Positions 25,505 through 34,414 of a DNA stretch of 64,000 nt are shown here, piece by piece. The notes below the pieces were generated by a model. The model was not told the origin of the DNA. It saw only the letters and a list, made by a program, of their open reading frames with translations, and did not search any database. The DNA is from COE1 sp910588595. Lineage in GTDB: Bacteria > Bacillota > Clostridia > Lachnospirales > Lachnospiraceae. Within the stretch, counting starts at the first letter, position 1, and the number at the start of each line of letters is the position of its first letter. Location of the stretch: NCBI GenBank assembly GCA_948957135.1, contig CARDBT010000015.1:1-64000 (forward strand). The letters are read 5' to 3'. Made by a program: the position numbers and the translations under genes.

Positions 25505-26704
25505 ATGAGTTTGGGCATAAAAGATCTGAAGCTGGAATGGAGACGGTATGAGTATATGAATAGGAAAACACATATCAAGCTCAAGACAAAGATGATGATA
25601 CTGTTTCTGGCGATCATAATTGTGCCGCTGTTGTGTGGTATCATGGTATTTGTGGGTTACGGATATTATGAAAACATCGACATGCTGCATGAGCTGAGCA
25701 AGAAGGATATCATGATCGGTGCCATAGTGAACAGGCGGCTGCTGCAGCATATGGCGATCGCGATGATGGTCATACTGATCCTGACGAGCGGCATTATCAC
25801 GGCGTGGCTCAACCGGGATGTCTACAAACCGCTCAAGGAGCTGAGTGTTGCGATGCAGCACATATCCGTGGGAGATTTTGACTATCACATGAACGGTGGA
25901 CGCGGGGATGAGATCGGAACGCTCTTTGAGAATTATGAGCAGATGCGCCTCCAGCTCAAGGAGAGTGAGGAGGAGAAAGCCCAGAATGAAAAGAAGTCAA
26001 AAGAACTTGTGAGCAACATCTCCCACGATCTCAAGACGCCGATCACTTCGATCAAGGGTTATGTCGAGGGGATCATGGACGGCGTTGCGAACACGCCGGA
26101 AAAGATGGATAAGTATATCAAGACCATCTACAACAAGGCAAACGATATGGATAGGCTTATCAATGAGCTGACTACGTATTCAGGGATTGATTCCAACAAG
26201 ATACCATATCATTTCAATATCCTGAATATATCGGACTATTTTTCAGACTGTGTAGAGGAGGTAGGGCTTGATCTTGAAGCGAAAAATATACCTCTCAATT
26301 TTACCAATCTGGTGCAGCCTGGGACTTGTGTTGTGGCAGATCCTGAGCAGCTCAAAAAGGTCATCAACAATATCATAAGCAACAGTGTCAAGTATATGGG
26401 GCATGAGAATGGCGTCATCGATATCCGGCTTCTGGACGAGGGCGAGTCCGTGAAGATCGAGATCGAGGATAACGGGAAAGGCATATCGTCAAAAGACATC
26501 GGAAATATTTTCGAACGCTTTTACAGGACGGATTCATCTAGGAACTCTGTCCAGGGCGGCAGCGGCATCGGGTTGAGCATCGTAAAGAAGATCATCGAGG
26601 ACCATGGCGGTTATGTGTGGGCTACCAGCAAAGAGGGCGAGGGTACCTGTATGCATTTTGTGATGCGCAAATACACAGAACGAGCGGATGAAGTGGTAAT
26701 TTAG
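25505..26704 (+). CDS. sensor histidine kinase
   Basis: A 399-residue membrane kinase. Two membrane helices (about 30-52 and 80-103) enclose a very short outside loop of about 28 residues, so it probably senses through the membrane or a partner. They are followed by a HAMP domain (about 104-158), the dimerisation domain with phospho-acceptor in SNISHDLKTPITS near 178, and the ATPase domain with N-box NNIISNSVKY, DNGKGIS and GSGIGLSIVKKI. The start is uncertain: 25505 or the internal ATG 25556; the frame extends further upstream but crosses the -10 element. It is followed by its regulator. Confidence 0.88.
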   Translation: MSLGIKDLKLEWRRYEYMNRKTHIKLKTKMMILFLAIIIVPLLCGIMVFVGYGYYENIDMLHELSKKDIMIGAIVNRRLLQHMAIAMMVILILTSGIITAWLNRDVYKPLKELSVAMQHISVGDFDYHMNGGRGDEIGTLFENYEQMRLQLKESEEEKAQNEKKSKELVSNISHDLKTPITSIKGYVEGIMDGVANTPEKMDKYIKTIYNKANDMDRLINELTTYSGIDSNKIPYHFNILNISDYFSDCVEEVGLDLEAKNIPLNFTNLVQPGTCVVADPEQLKKVINNIISNSVKYMGHENGVIDIRLLDEGESVKIEIEDNGKGISSKDIGNIFERFYRTDSSRNSVQGGSGIGLSIVKKIIEDHGGYVWATSKEGEGTCMHFVMRKYTERADEVVI

Positions 26705-26789
26705 CAGTTGATAAGCAATTGTTCAGAGACGGATAAGTCAACAGATCATACTGAACGGTTCTTAAAGATGAAAGGAAAGGGTAAAACAT

Positions 26790-27479
26790 ATGAGCAGAAT
26801 ATTGATCGTAGAGGACGAGGAGGCAATTGCAGAGCTTGAGAAGGATTATCTGGAGCTGAATGATTTTGAGGTGAAGATAGAAAACAGTGGAGATACAGGA
26901 CTGGCGACAGCGCTTGCGGAGGAATTTGACCTGATTATTCTCGATCTGATGCTTCCAGGCATTGATGGATTTGAAATCTGCAAGCGTATCCGGGAGGATA
27001 AGGATGTGCCGATCCTCATGGTATCTGCTAAGAAGGATGACATTGACAAAATACGCGGGCTGGGACTGGGGGCTGACGATTATCTGACGAAGCCTTTCAG
27101 CCCGAGCGAATTGGTGGCGCGCGTGAAGGCACATATGGCGCGGTACAATCGTCTTGTGGGCAGCCACACCAAGGAGAATGATATCGTGGAGATCAGGGGG
27201 ATCCGCATTGATAAGACAGCAAGGCGCGTGTTTGTGGACAATGTGGAGAAAAACTTTACGACAAAGGAGTTTGACCTTCTGACTTTCCTTGCAGAGAATC
27301 CAAACCATGTATTTACAAAGGAAGAAATATTTAGGGAAATATGGGATATGGATTCGATCGGAGATATCGCCACGGTGACAGTGCACATCAAGAAGATCCG
27401 TGAGAAAATAGAGACGGACACATCCAAGCCGCAGTACATTGAGACGATATGGGGCGTTGGATACCGCTTTAAATTATAA
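26790..27479 (+). CDS. OmpR-family response regulator
   Basis: A 229-residue DNA-binding regulator. The receiver domain has the acidic pocket VEDEE, phospho-acceptor Asp in LIILDLMLPG near residue 52 and Lys in LTKPFSP near 102. The C-terminal winged helix (about 130-229) ends with IETIWGVGYRFKL. It lies 85 nt after the kinase and should be its partner. Targets are unknown. Confidence 0.93.
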   Translation: MSRILIVEDEEAIAELEKDYLELNDFEVKIENSGDTGLATALAEEFDLIILDLMLPGIDGFEICKRIREDKDVPILMVSAKKDDIDKIRGLGLGADDYLTKPFSPSELVARVKAHMARYNRLVGSHTKENDIVEIRGIRIDKTARRVFVDNVEKNFTTKEFDLLTFLAENPNHVFTKEEIFREIWDMDSIGDIATVTVHIKKIREKIETDTSKPQYIETIWGVGYRFKL

Positions 27480-27508
27480 AGCCTGCATTCGAATAGGAAT
27501 GTGTGAAG

Positions 27509-28180
27509 ATGGATAAAATGATAGTGTATGAGGACGATGTTCTGCTGGTGGTGCACAAGCCGGTAGGTATCGCTACAGAGACGGCGAGGGTCGGCCAGGC
27601 AGATCTTGTGTCCGAATTAAAAAATTACCGAAAGAAAAAAGGTGAGGAAACCTATATTGGTGTGATCCACAGGCTGGACCAGCCAGTGGAAGGACTCCTG
27701 GTTTTTGCAAAAGATGGCAGAACGGCCAAAAAGCTCAGTGACCAGCTGCTGCGGGGAACTCTGACCAAGAAATATGCGGCTCTTGTCGCCGGGGTTCCAG
27801 AGATATCCGAGGGTGAGCTGACGGATTTCCTGGTGAGGGACGGGCGGAATAATTTATCCAGGGTCGTGCCAAAGGGGACGAAAAATGCAAAGGAAGCGTC
27901 ACTTCACTGGCGCATCATGCAGCACAATGCTGCTATTTCTCTTTTGGAAATTGAGCTGTATAATGGCAGACATCATCAGATCAGGGTACAGATGGCACAT
28001 GCGGGGTATCCGCTTATGGGGGATTTTAAATATGGTTCTGTGTCCTCGAAGGATCTTTCGAGGAAGGCTGCAGTCAATAGCACCGCGCTGCTGGCGTATC
28101 AGATCGCTTTGATGCATCCGGTCACTGGAGAGCGAATGGAATTTTCATTGGATTTTGATAAATATACTGAAATTTTCTGA
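27509..28180 (+). CDS. RluA/RluD-family pseudouridine synthase
   Basis: A 223-residue enzyme that isomerises uridine to pseudouridine in RNA. The catalytic aspartate lies in the motif HRLDQPVEGLLVFAK (near residue 55), and the segment HHQIRVQMAHAGYPLMGD near 153 is typical. There is no N-terminal S4 domain, so it is the short form common in Clostridia; rRNA or tRNA position cannot be assigned. ATG 27509 is favoured over GTG 27503 by RBS spacing. It is only 29 nt after the response regulator, so it may share its transcript. Confidence 0.87.
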   Translation: MDKMIVYEDDVLLVVHKPVGIATETARVGQADLVSELKNYRKKKGEETYIGVIHRLDQPVEGLLVFAKDGRTAKKLSDQLLRGTLTKKYAALVAGVPEISEGELTDFLVRDGRNNLSRVVPKGTKNAKEASLHWRIMQHNAAISLLEIELYNGRHHQIRVQMAHAGYPLMGDFKYGSVSSKDLSRKAAVNSTALLAYQIALMHPVTGERMEFSLDFDKYTEIF

Positions 28181-28202
28181 CAAAAAGATCACAGATTGGG
28201 AG

Positions 28203-28231
28203 TTGACACATTTTTGTAGAGAAAGTATAAT
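28203..28231 (+). promoter_or_regulatory. sigma-A promoter of the 28300 gene
   Basis: TTGACA (28203-28208), 17-nt spacer, TATAAT (28226-28231): a full consensus. Confidence 0.85.
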
Positions 28232-28299
28232 ATAAAATATAGACAAAGGCCTTGTATTTTGCAAGAACTCAGAGTTCCTATTACAAAGGAGGCCAGAGT

Positions 28300-28686
28300 A
28301 TGGATGGAATGCAGAATTGGACGAACTATTTAGAGATCATGCGCAATCGTCTGCTTCTCGTCAATGACGCTGATAGCCTGCTCTCAGTATTGATGGACGT
28401 CAAAAATATACCAATAGCACTATCAACGATCGAGGATGTGACAGACGCAACCGGATTAAATATGTCACTGTCGGTGATCTGCTCCGAGGCAAAGGTCGCA
28501 GGCAGGGTCATGTGTCTCATGAGTGATGACATGTTTACAACGGTTCAGCTTAATCTTGACACGGTGAAAAAGGTCAGCTCGAAAATATCAGTAGATGGCA
28601 AGGGCGTGGTAATGAAACTCACGATCAGGAATGGAGCAGAATTTTTACTGATGTTCCACACAGATTTTGTGGAGGAAGATGAATAA
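28300..28686 (+). CDS. conserved-looking protein of unknown function
   Basis: No family was recognised. The 128-residue soluble protein has no signal peptide and shows an alpha-beta mix with a C-terminal acidic tail. It is supported by a consensus promoter, AAAGGAGG at 28285-28292 spaced 7 nt from ATG 28300, and a terminator after the stop. The open frame extends 48 nt upstream without RBS support. Confidence 0.75.
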   Translation: MDGMQNWTNYLEIMRNRLLLVNDADSLLSVLMDVKNIPIALSTIEDVTDATGLNMSLSVICSEAKVAGRVMCLMSDDMFTTVQLNLDTVKKVSSKISVDGKGVVMKLTIRNGAEFLLMFHTDFVEEDE

Positions 28687-28710
28687 AACGCTTGTCATAA
28701 TGGAAAACAT

Positions 28711-28740
28711 AGGACGCTGTGATGGTTCAGCGTCCTTTTC
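28711..28740 (+). terminator. terminator after the 28300 gene
   Basis: A 9-bp stem AGGACGCTG/CAGCGTCCT, 8-nt loop, then TTTTC. The next gene's RBS begins a few bases later, so some read-through is possible. Confidence 0.75.
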
Positions 28741-28758
28741 CTATAGGAGGATGGGCAT

Positions 28759-29166
28759 ATGGAATATCATAAGAAAGCAAATTTGAAGGTGGAGTGCACT
28801 GCAACACAGGAGGATTTTGATTTTTTTGGAATTACTTTGGACGATATCATTGACAGGACGGAGTCCGGAATGTATTTTTTGAAGAAGGCTAAGGAGCTGT
28901 GTGCCATGACGCAGGGGGTGGTATGGACAAATGTCGCATATACGCTCAATATCACAATGCTTCCTGATGGCAGTGTCTCTTTTGAGTTCAGCGAGTGTAT
29001 CGAGGATTATGTCATGAGCCTGAGACATTCCCTTGCCATGGCTGACGAGGAGACGAGAGGACCGCTTGAGGAGTTCATCAGCGCACTCGAGGAGGCGGGC
29101 GAGGACGAGGGGCGCAGGCTTGTATCACATTTTGAGAAAAACATCAAAGCGGAGCGGGTGAAGTAG
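28759..29166 (+). CDS. MecA-like adaptor protein (N-terminal domain type)
   Basis: A 135-residue acidic protein. The pattern FGITLDDIIDRTESGMYFLKKA followed by LNITMLPDGSVSFEFSE resembles the N-terminal substrate-binding domain of MecA, the adaptor that feeds proteins to ClpC in Bacillota. It is much shorter than MecA (about 220 residues) and lacks a convincing C-terminal ClpC-binding domain. The assignment rests on motif resemblance only. RBS TAGGAGG is ideal. Confidence 0.5.
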   Translation: MEYHKKANLKVECTATQEDFDFFGITLDDIIDRTESGMYFLKKAKELCAMTQGVVWTNVAYTLNITMLPDGSVSFEFSECIEDYVMSLRHSLAMADEETRGPLEEFISALEEAGEDEGRRLVSHFEKNIKAERVK

Positions 29167-29339
29167 ACAAAATTTATAGACAAAATTTTACTCAAAAATT
29201 TTCAGAAAATAATTTACATTTTTGAAATTGTATAGTAGACTGTAATATGAAAATAAAGACGGTCTAGTTGGGGGATGCCTGAGCAGGGGGGAGAAGATGC
29301 TGGATCGTTGTTCAATATGAAGTGGAGAAGGTGGATTTT

Positions 29340-29624
29340 ATGACAAAACAAAATAAAGTCTGTAAGATGTGGAAGCTGATGCTTGCGATGGTTGTGGGGG
29401 TGTTTGTATCAGTGTTCTCGTTTGGTGCGTTCAGTGCGCAGGCGGCGGAGACAACCGTGGAAAATGCGGTGGAGGAGCAGGCGCCGCAGGAGGGCAGCCA
29501 GGAGAATAACGGCGGTGCGGCACTGATCCTGCTCATGGGCGGTATGCTGATCATCATTCTTGCAGTCGTGCTCTCGGTTGTCGGGACATTTGTATCATCG
29601 GCAGCGATCGCGGATGAGCTTTGA
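29340..29624 (+). CDS. small exported membrane protein
   Basis: A 94-residue product with a signal peptide (about 1-34, cleavage after AQA), a short Glu/Gln-rich outside segment (about 35-60) and a C-terminal membrane helix (about 62-87). The family is unknown. GGAGAAGGTGG precedes ATG 29340; a GTG 18 nt upstream is in frame but overlaps that site. It is flanked by a terminator. Confidence 0.7.
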   Translation: MTKQNKVCKMWKLMLAMVVGVFVSVFSFGAFSAQAAETTVENAVEEQAPQEGSQENNGGAALILLMGGMLIIILAVVLSVVGTFVSSAAIADEL

Positions 29625-29657
29625 TTCGCAGTAAAGAGTATTTTGTATTGGACAGGG

Positions 29658-29693
29658 ATAAGGCGGAGACCGAAAGGTCTGCGTCTTATTTTT
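29658..29693 (+). terminator. terminator after the small exported protein gene
   Basis: A 14-position stem (13 paired) around a GAAA tetraloop, with ATAAGGCG and CGTCTTAT at its base, followed by TTTTTG. Confidence 0.75.
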
Positions 29694-29734
29694 GTTGCGC
29701 GGTCCCATGCGGAGGAAATTTCCTCAGATCCTTA

Positions 29735-29763
29735 TTTACATTTGTTACAGATTTTGCTAGTAT
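29735..29763 (+). promoter_or_regulatory. putative promoter of proS-ackA
   Basis: TTTACA (29735-29740), 17-nt spacer, TAGTAT (29758-29763). No T-box specifier or antiterminator signature was seen in the 130-nt leader. Confidence 0.5.
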
Positions 29764-29892
29764 AGAGAATAGTAGATAAAATTTATGGATGGCAAAACAG
29801 AAACAAGTGCAAAATAGGCTCCAGGAGTCTCTTTGTGCCTGATATTGCGAGAAGATTTTGGGGGACTGTCAAATAGAAAGGAAGAAAAGATA

Positions 29893-31332
29893 ATGGCAAA
29901 TGACAAGAAATTAGTAGAGGCGATCACGTCGATGGAGGAGGATTTTGCGCAGTGGTACACAGACGTGGTAAAAAAAGCGGAACTGTGTGACTATTCGAGC
30001 GTGAAAGGCTGCATGATCATCAAGCCTGCAGGCTATGCGATCTGGGAGCAGATCCAGCAGCAGCTTGATGCAGCGTTCAAGAAGACTGGAGTGGAAAATG
30101 TATACATGCCGATGTTTATACCGGAAAGCCTTCTGGAAAAAGAGAAGGATCATGTTGAGGGCTTTGCACCCGAGGTTGCGTGGGTGACGCACGGGGGACT
30201 AGAGCCCCTGCAGGAGAGACTGTGCGTGCGCCCTACCTCGGAGACGCTCTTTTGTGATTTTTACAGGAATGAAGTGCAGTCCTACAGGGATCTGCCGAAA
30301 GTATATAACCAGTGGTGTTCTGTTGTGCGCTGGGAGAAGACGACGAGACCTTTTTTGAGAAGCCGTGAGTTTTTGTGGCAGGAGGGGCACACTGTTCATG
30401 CAACAGCAGAGGAGGCTGAGGAGAGAACGATCCAGATGCTGAATGTCTATGCGGATTTTGTGCGGGATGTGCTTGCGATCCCTGTGGTGAAGGGACAGAA
30501 GACCGATAAGGAGAAATTTGCAGGAGCGGAGGCTACCTATACAATAGAAGCGCTGATGCATGACGGCAAGGCATTGCAGTCAGGCACGAGCCACAACTTC
30601 GGAGATGGTTTTGCAAAGGCGTTTGACATTCAGTTTACCGACAAGGATAATACGCTGAAATACTGTCATCAGACGTCATGGGGATTATCCACACGTATCA
30701 TCGGTGCAGTGATCATGGTACACGGTGATGATTCCGGATTGAAGCTGCCGCCGAAAGTGGCGCCGACACAGATCATGGTTGTTCCGATCCAACAGAAGAA
30801 AGAGGGTGTGCTCGACAAGGCGTTTGAGCTAAAGAGCCGGTTATGGGACAAAGGATTCCGCGTGAAAGTGGATGATTCCGACAAGAGTCCGGGATGGAAG
30901 TTCAGCGAGTGCGAGATGCGCGGTGTTCCTTTTAGGATCGAGATCGGGCCGAAGGATATTGAGAATAACAAGTGCGTTTTTGTGCGCCGCGACACCAGGG
31001 AGAAGATCGAGGTCGGTCTTGACGAGGTTGAGACGAAGGCGGCTGAGCTTTTGGAAACGATCCAGTCAGACATGTACGAGGCGGCAAAGAAGCATCTTGA
31101 GACGCATATAAGTGATGCAGTGACATGGGATGCTTTCTGCGATACGATCAACAACAAGCCGGGATTTGTCAGGGCAATGTGGTGCGGCGACCGCGCCTGC
31201 GAGGACAAGATCAAGGATGAGCTGACAGCGACAAGCCGCTGTATGCCGTTTGAGCAGGAGCAGCTGAGTGAAAACTGCGTGTGCTGTGGGAAACCGGCCA
31301 AGAAGATGGTTTACTGGGGCAGGGCATATTAG
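29893..31332 (+). CDS. proS: prolyl-tRNA synthetase (archaeal/eukaryotic type)
   Basis: Charges tRNA-Pro with proline. The 479-residue length, lack of the bacterial editing insert, and motifs VRPTSETLFCDFYRNEVQSYRDLP (class II motif region), LRSREFLWQEGHT and the C-terminal zinc-type domain with CVCCGKPAKKMVYWGRAY place it in the ProS type 3 group shared with archaea and eukaryotes. ATG 29893 follows AGGAAG and gives the standard N-terminus; a longer frame from 29833 lacks support. ackA follows after 32 nt. Confidence 0.95.
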   Translation: MANDKKLVEAITSMEEDFAQWYTDVVKKAELCDYSSVKGCMIIKPAGYAIWEQIQQQLDAAFKKTGVENVYMPMFIPESLLEKEKDHVEGFAPEVAWVTHGGLEPLQERLCVRPTSETLFCDFYRNEVQSYRDLPKVYNQWCSVVRWEKTTRPFLRSREFLWQEGHTVHATAEEAEERTIQMLNVYADFVRDVLAIPVVKGQKTDKEKFAGAEATYTIEALMHDGKALQSGTSHNFGDGFAKAFDIQFTDKDNTLKYCHQTSWGLSTRIIGAVIMVHGDDSGLKLPPKVAPTQIMVVPIQQKKEGVLDKAFELKSRLWDKGFRVKVDDSDKSPGWKFSECEMRGVPFRIEIGPKDIENNKCVFVRRDTREKIEVGLDEVETKAAELLETIQSDMYEAAKKHLETHISDAVTWDAFCDTINNKPGFVRAMWCGDRACEDKIKDELTATSRCMPFEQEQLSENCVCCGKPAKKMVYWGRAY

Positions 31333-31364
31333 TACAACACAAATGAATCTATGGAGGAATCATC

Positions 31365-32558
31365 ATGAATATTTTAGTAATCAATTGCGGAAGCTCTTCG
31401 CTCAAATACCAGCTGATCGACAGCGGCACGGAAGAGGTTCTGGCAAAAGGGCTCTGTGAGCGTATTGGTATTGATGGAAGTGTACTTACACACACGCCTG
31501 CAGGTAAGGATAAGGTAAAGATAGAGACACCGATGCCCAATCATACCGTGGCAGTCAAGCTTGTGATCGATGCACTGACCGATGCAGAACACGGTGTGGT
31601 CAAGTCGCTCGACGAGATCAATGCAGTTGGCCACCGTGTGGTACATGGCGGAGAGAAGTTTGCCTCTTCTGTAGTCATCAATGACGAAGTGCTGGGGGCG
31701 ATCGAGGAGTGCAATGATCTGGCACCGCTCCACAATCCGGCAAACCTGATCGGGATCAATTCCTGCAGGGAGATCATGCCGGATGTTCCGATGGTTGCAG
31801 TGTTTGACACCGCATTTCATCAGACAATGCCGGAGAAGGCGTATCTGTATGGGCTGCCTTATGAATATTATGAGAAGTACAAGATCCGCCGCTATGGTTT
31901 TCACGGTACAAGCCATGACTATGTGTCGGCAAGGGCGGCAGAGATCCTCGGCAAGACAAGGGATACGTTGAAGATCATTGTATGCCATCTGGGAAATGGC
32001 GGTTCTGTGTCGGCGGTGGACCATGGAAAGTGTGTGGATACCTCAATGGGGCTGACTCCGCTCGAGGGCATCATCATGGGGACACGTTCCGGCAGTATCG
32101 ATCCGGCGATCTGTGATTTTATCTGTCAGAAGGAGCATCTTACGTCCGCAGAGATGAACAGTATCCTGAACAAAAAGTCCGGCGTGCTCGGCATGTCAAA
32201 GGTTTCGTCTGATTTCAGGGATATCGAGGCCGCGGCAAACGATGGCAACACACTTGCCGAAGTGACATTGGATGCGTTTTATTACAGTGTGGCGAAGTAC
32301 ATAGGTGCTTATGCGGCAGCTATGAACGGTGTGGATGCGATCGCATTTACAGCAGGTGTGGGTGAGAATAATGTTTTGGGGCGCGCTGAGATTGCGAAAT
32401 ATCTGGGCTATCTCGGAACAGAGATCGACGCGGAGAAGAACAATGTCAGGGGCGAGGACAGAGTGATCTCCACGGATGAAAGTAAGGTAGCACTTCTGTG
32501 CGTACCTACAAACGAGGAGCTTGCGATCGCAAGACAGACGGCATCGCTTGTGAAATAA
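31365..32558 (+). CDS. ackA: acetate kinase
   Basis: Converts acetyl phosphate + ADP to acetate + ATP, giving fermentative ATP. The 397-residue sequence has both family signatures: NILVINCGSSSLKYQL at the N-terminus and MGTRSGSIDPAI near residue 241, with the catalytic RYGFHGTSHDYV near 174. RBS GGAGG. Phosphate acetyltransferase, often adjacent, is not in the window. Confidence 0.97.
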   Translation: MNILVINCGSSSLKYQLIDSGTEEVLAKGLCERIGIDGSVLTHTPAGKDKVKIETPMPNHTVAVKLVIDALTDAEHGVVKSLDEINAVGHRVVHGGEKFASSVVINDEVLGAIEECNDLAPLHNPANLIGINSCREIMPDVPMVAVFDTAFHQTMPEKAYLYGLPYEYYEKYKIRRYGFHGTSHDYVSARAAEILGKTRDTLKIIVCHLGNGGSVSAVDHGKCVDTSMGLTPLEGIIMGTRSGSIDPAICDFICQKEHLTSAEMNSILNKKSGVLGMSKVSSDFRDIEAAANDGNTLAEVTLDAFYYSVAKYIGAYAAAMNGVDAIAFTAGVGENNVLGRAEIAKYLGYLGTEIDAEKNNVRGEDRVISTDESKVALLCVPTNEELAIARQTASLVK

Positions 32559-32564
32559 GAGAAA

Positions 32565-32606
32565 AGGATTGACCAGGATCAAATATGCGAGATCCTGGTC
32601 AATCCT
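32565..32606. terminator. convergent hairpin between ackA and the secreted protein gene
   Basis: A perfect 16-bp stem AGGATTGACCAGGATC/GATCCTGGTCAATCCT with a 10-nt loop. There is only a short T-run after it, but the position between converging genes fits a terminator. Confidence 0.65.
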
Positions 32607-32642
32607 GCATTTAGAGGTTAAATGATAAGGGCATATGTCTTA

Positions 32643-33674
32643 TCAGTCTGCCAGATCAGGTGAGGCGGGGAGGCTGATCGTATCACGATAGACCAATGCA
32701 CATGCGGCAGTGGGATAATCTGTTGTGAAGGTCAGCGTTGTGTCGTTCTGGTCCTCGTCCTCCAAAATATTTACCACACCGTTTCCAAGCTGGATCAGCG
32801 AAAATTGTCTTCCCGGAAATTGAAAAGCCGCGGGAATCGTCATGACATAAGTCACGGGTGCGGAAGTCTTTGTCACGGTGCCTTTTGAGCTTGATACAGA
32901 CATGTTGTAGGCGGCTGCATAAGTGGCGTCACCAAGGACAATAGAAAATACTTCCAGCGCTGCCTTGCCCTGTTGTCTGCATTGGATATGTGCGTGCATA
33001 CTGGCATCCGGCTTGTGAGATTGAAATTCTATAACACTGGGATAATCGGGGATCGGATAATTCGGATTGCTGTATGTTGTCAGTGCGTCCATCGGTGAAA
33101 GATCGATGATCTTCGGTGACACGGAATGCTGTACCCAGCCTATCATATAGTAGTTTGCGAGGGAAAAACGATACACGCCATTATAGTTCTGCATAAAGGC
33201 TGCGATACTGTCAAGGCTGGTGTATGGAACATTTCCGATATTGCGGCTGACGATGTTTGTGCCAGTGATATCAAAGATGCATTCCGGGGCAGCGCCGGCA
33301 AAGGCAGTGGGACTTTCTATAAAAGTGCCTGCGGACATGGTTACACGGTATAGGTATTTCATGTTGGAAAATGCTTCCGCCCCGATCGAGGTGACACTGT
33401 CAGCGATCACGAGTGACCGTATCGTTCTGTTGTGCCACGGTCTGTTTCCGAGATGGTCGCGATCATATTCGGGAATCGCGCCATGTCCCTGAATATATAA
33501 GGTTTCACCTTGAAGCTTTGCGATAAGCTCGGTTTCCGAGCCTTCTGTATAGTGCCAGATTTCTGAGCCGCTCTCCTGGATCCAGGTAGAATTGGCTGAC
33601 GCCATAACATTTGACGGTACTGCAAGTGATGCGAGCATGGCGCAGATTGTTAAAATTCCAAGCAGTTTTTTCAT
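32643..33674 (-). CDS. secreted protein with BspA-type leucine-rich repeat
   Basis: A 343-residue exported protein with signal peptide (about 1-25, cleavage near VMASA). Residues about 60-130 contain a single BspA-like leucine-rich unit (RSLVIADSVTSIGAEAFSNM). The rest is beta-rich. The C-terminal 55 residues (FSLIQLGNGVVNILEDEDQN...) match the end of the secreted protein at 34415, so both carry the same module. ATG at 33674 has AAAAAGGAG; the frame extends to 33827 through the MITE end, giving a false MAGMIFQTRSR start. The partner is unknown. Confidence 0.8.
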   Translation of the reverse strand: MKKLLGILTICAMLASLAVPSNVMASANSTWIQESGSEIWHYTEGSETELIAKLQGETLYIQGHGAIPEYDRDHLGNRPWHNRTIRSLVIADSVTSIGAEAFSNMKYLYRVTMSAGTFIESPTAFAGAAPECIFDITGTNIVSRNIGNVPYTSLDSIAAFMQNYNGVYRFSLANYYMIGWVQHSVSPKIIDLSPMDALTTYSNPNYPIPDYPSVIEFQSHKPDASMHAHIQCRQQGKAALEVFSIVLGDATYAAAYNMSVSSSKGTVTKTSAPVTYVMTIPAAFQFPGRQFSLIQLGNGVVNILEDEDQNDTTLTFTTDYPTAACALVYRDTISLPASPDLAD

Positions 33675-33795
33675 ATCATCGATTCTCCTTTTTATGAAAT
33701 GAGATAATAGTATCCTAATCCTTATTTTACAAGTAAGCACATGACATGTCAATTGAATACGACCCCAAATTTCGGTGTATTTGTAACAGTTCAGC

Positions 33796-33962
33796 CTAGA
33801 GCGTGTTTGAAAAATCATTCCCGCCACCTATACGCCCCACTTTGCGTGATATTTGCACCGCATTCAGTCGACGTAGCCCGCTACGCCTCCTTCATTTGGC
33901 ACAAATCTCCCACAAACTGTGACGTACATCTGACGGAAAGCATTTTTCAAACACGCTCTAGG
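33796..33962. mobile_element. MITE-like element, copy D (167 bp)
   Basis: Bounded by CTAG with intact inverted ends CTAGAGCGTGTTTGAAAAA. The interior is nearly the reverse complement of copy C, sharing for example TTTGTGGGAGATT. There is no coding capacity. Confidence 0.85.
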
Positions 33963-34341
33963 ACTTCGCACTACGCTGCGAAGTCCGTGAGAAAGCATAG
34001 CGGCCTAGATGCATCAAGCCACGGTACGTGGCTTTGACACCGCGAAGCAGTTTTTGCATGGCTTGATGCTTGTAACAGGAAGCCGAAGGTCGAACTGTTA
34101 CATGTATTTATAGACCGCCCTCCCTGGAATTAAGTGGGAATTTTGGTGTAAAAAGGGAAATCATACAAATACAATGCGTGTTTTTGCCCTGATGTGACTG
34201 TCAAGTTTCCGTGATTATTACATATTCCAAGGTTGTTTCACTGGCAATAAAACCACAAAATTCATTAAAAATAGAAGTATTGCAGATGCTGATTTGGAAG
34301 TTATTCATAAAAATGAGATGGCGCCGTAAAAAAAGAGTAAA

Positions 34342-34376
34342 TCAGTTGAAAAAAAAGCAAACGTATATTATAATAA
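34342..34376 (+). promoter_or_regulatory. promoter of the 34415 gene
   Basis: TTGAAA, 17-nt spacer, TATAAT, followed by ACAATTGGTCATAT. The same block is present in the 93-bp repeats at 8262-8447. Confidence 0.7.
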
Positions 34377-34414
34377 CAATTGGTCATATAAGACGTAGAG
34401 AAGGAGGATATAAC

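Larger units (their letters stand above)
33675..34414. other. gene-free stretch with MITE copy D and hairpins
   Basis: Besides MITE copy D it holds a perfect 9-bp hairpin GGACTTCGC/GCGAAGTCC (33961-33986), a stem GCATCAAGCCA/TGGCTTGATGC (34011-34070) and GTAACAG/CTGTTAC (34072-34101). The segment 34036-34080 also occurs inside MITE copy A. The promoter of the 34415 gene is at the end. Confidence 0.6.

Noticed and set aside
29764..29892. T-box riboswitch upstream of proS
   Set aside because: No TGGNACCGCG-type antiterminator sequence or specifier loop was seen.
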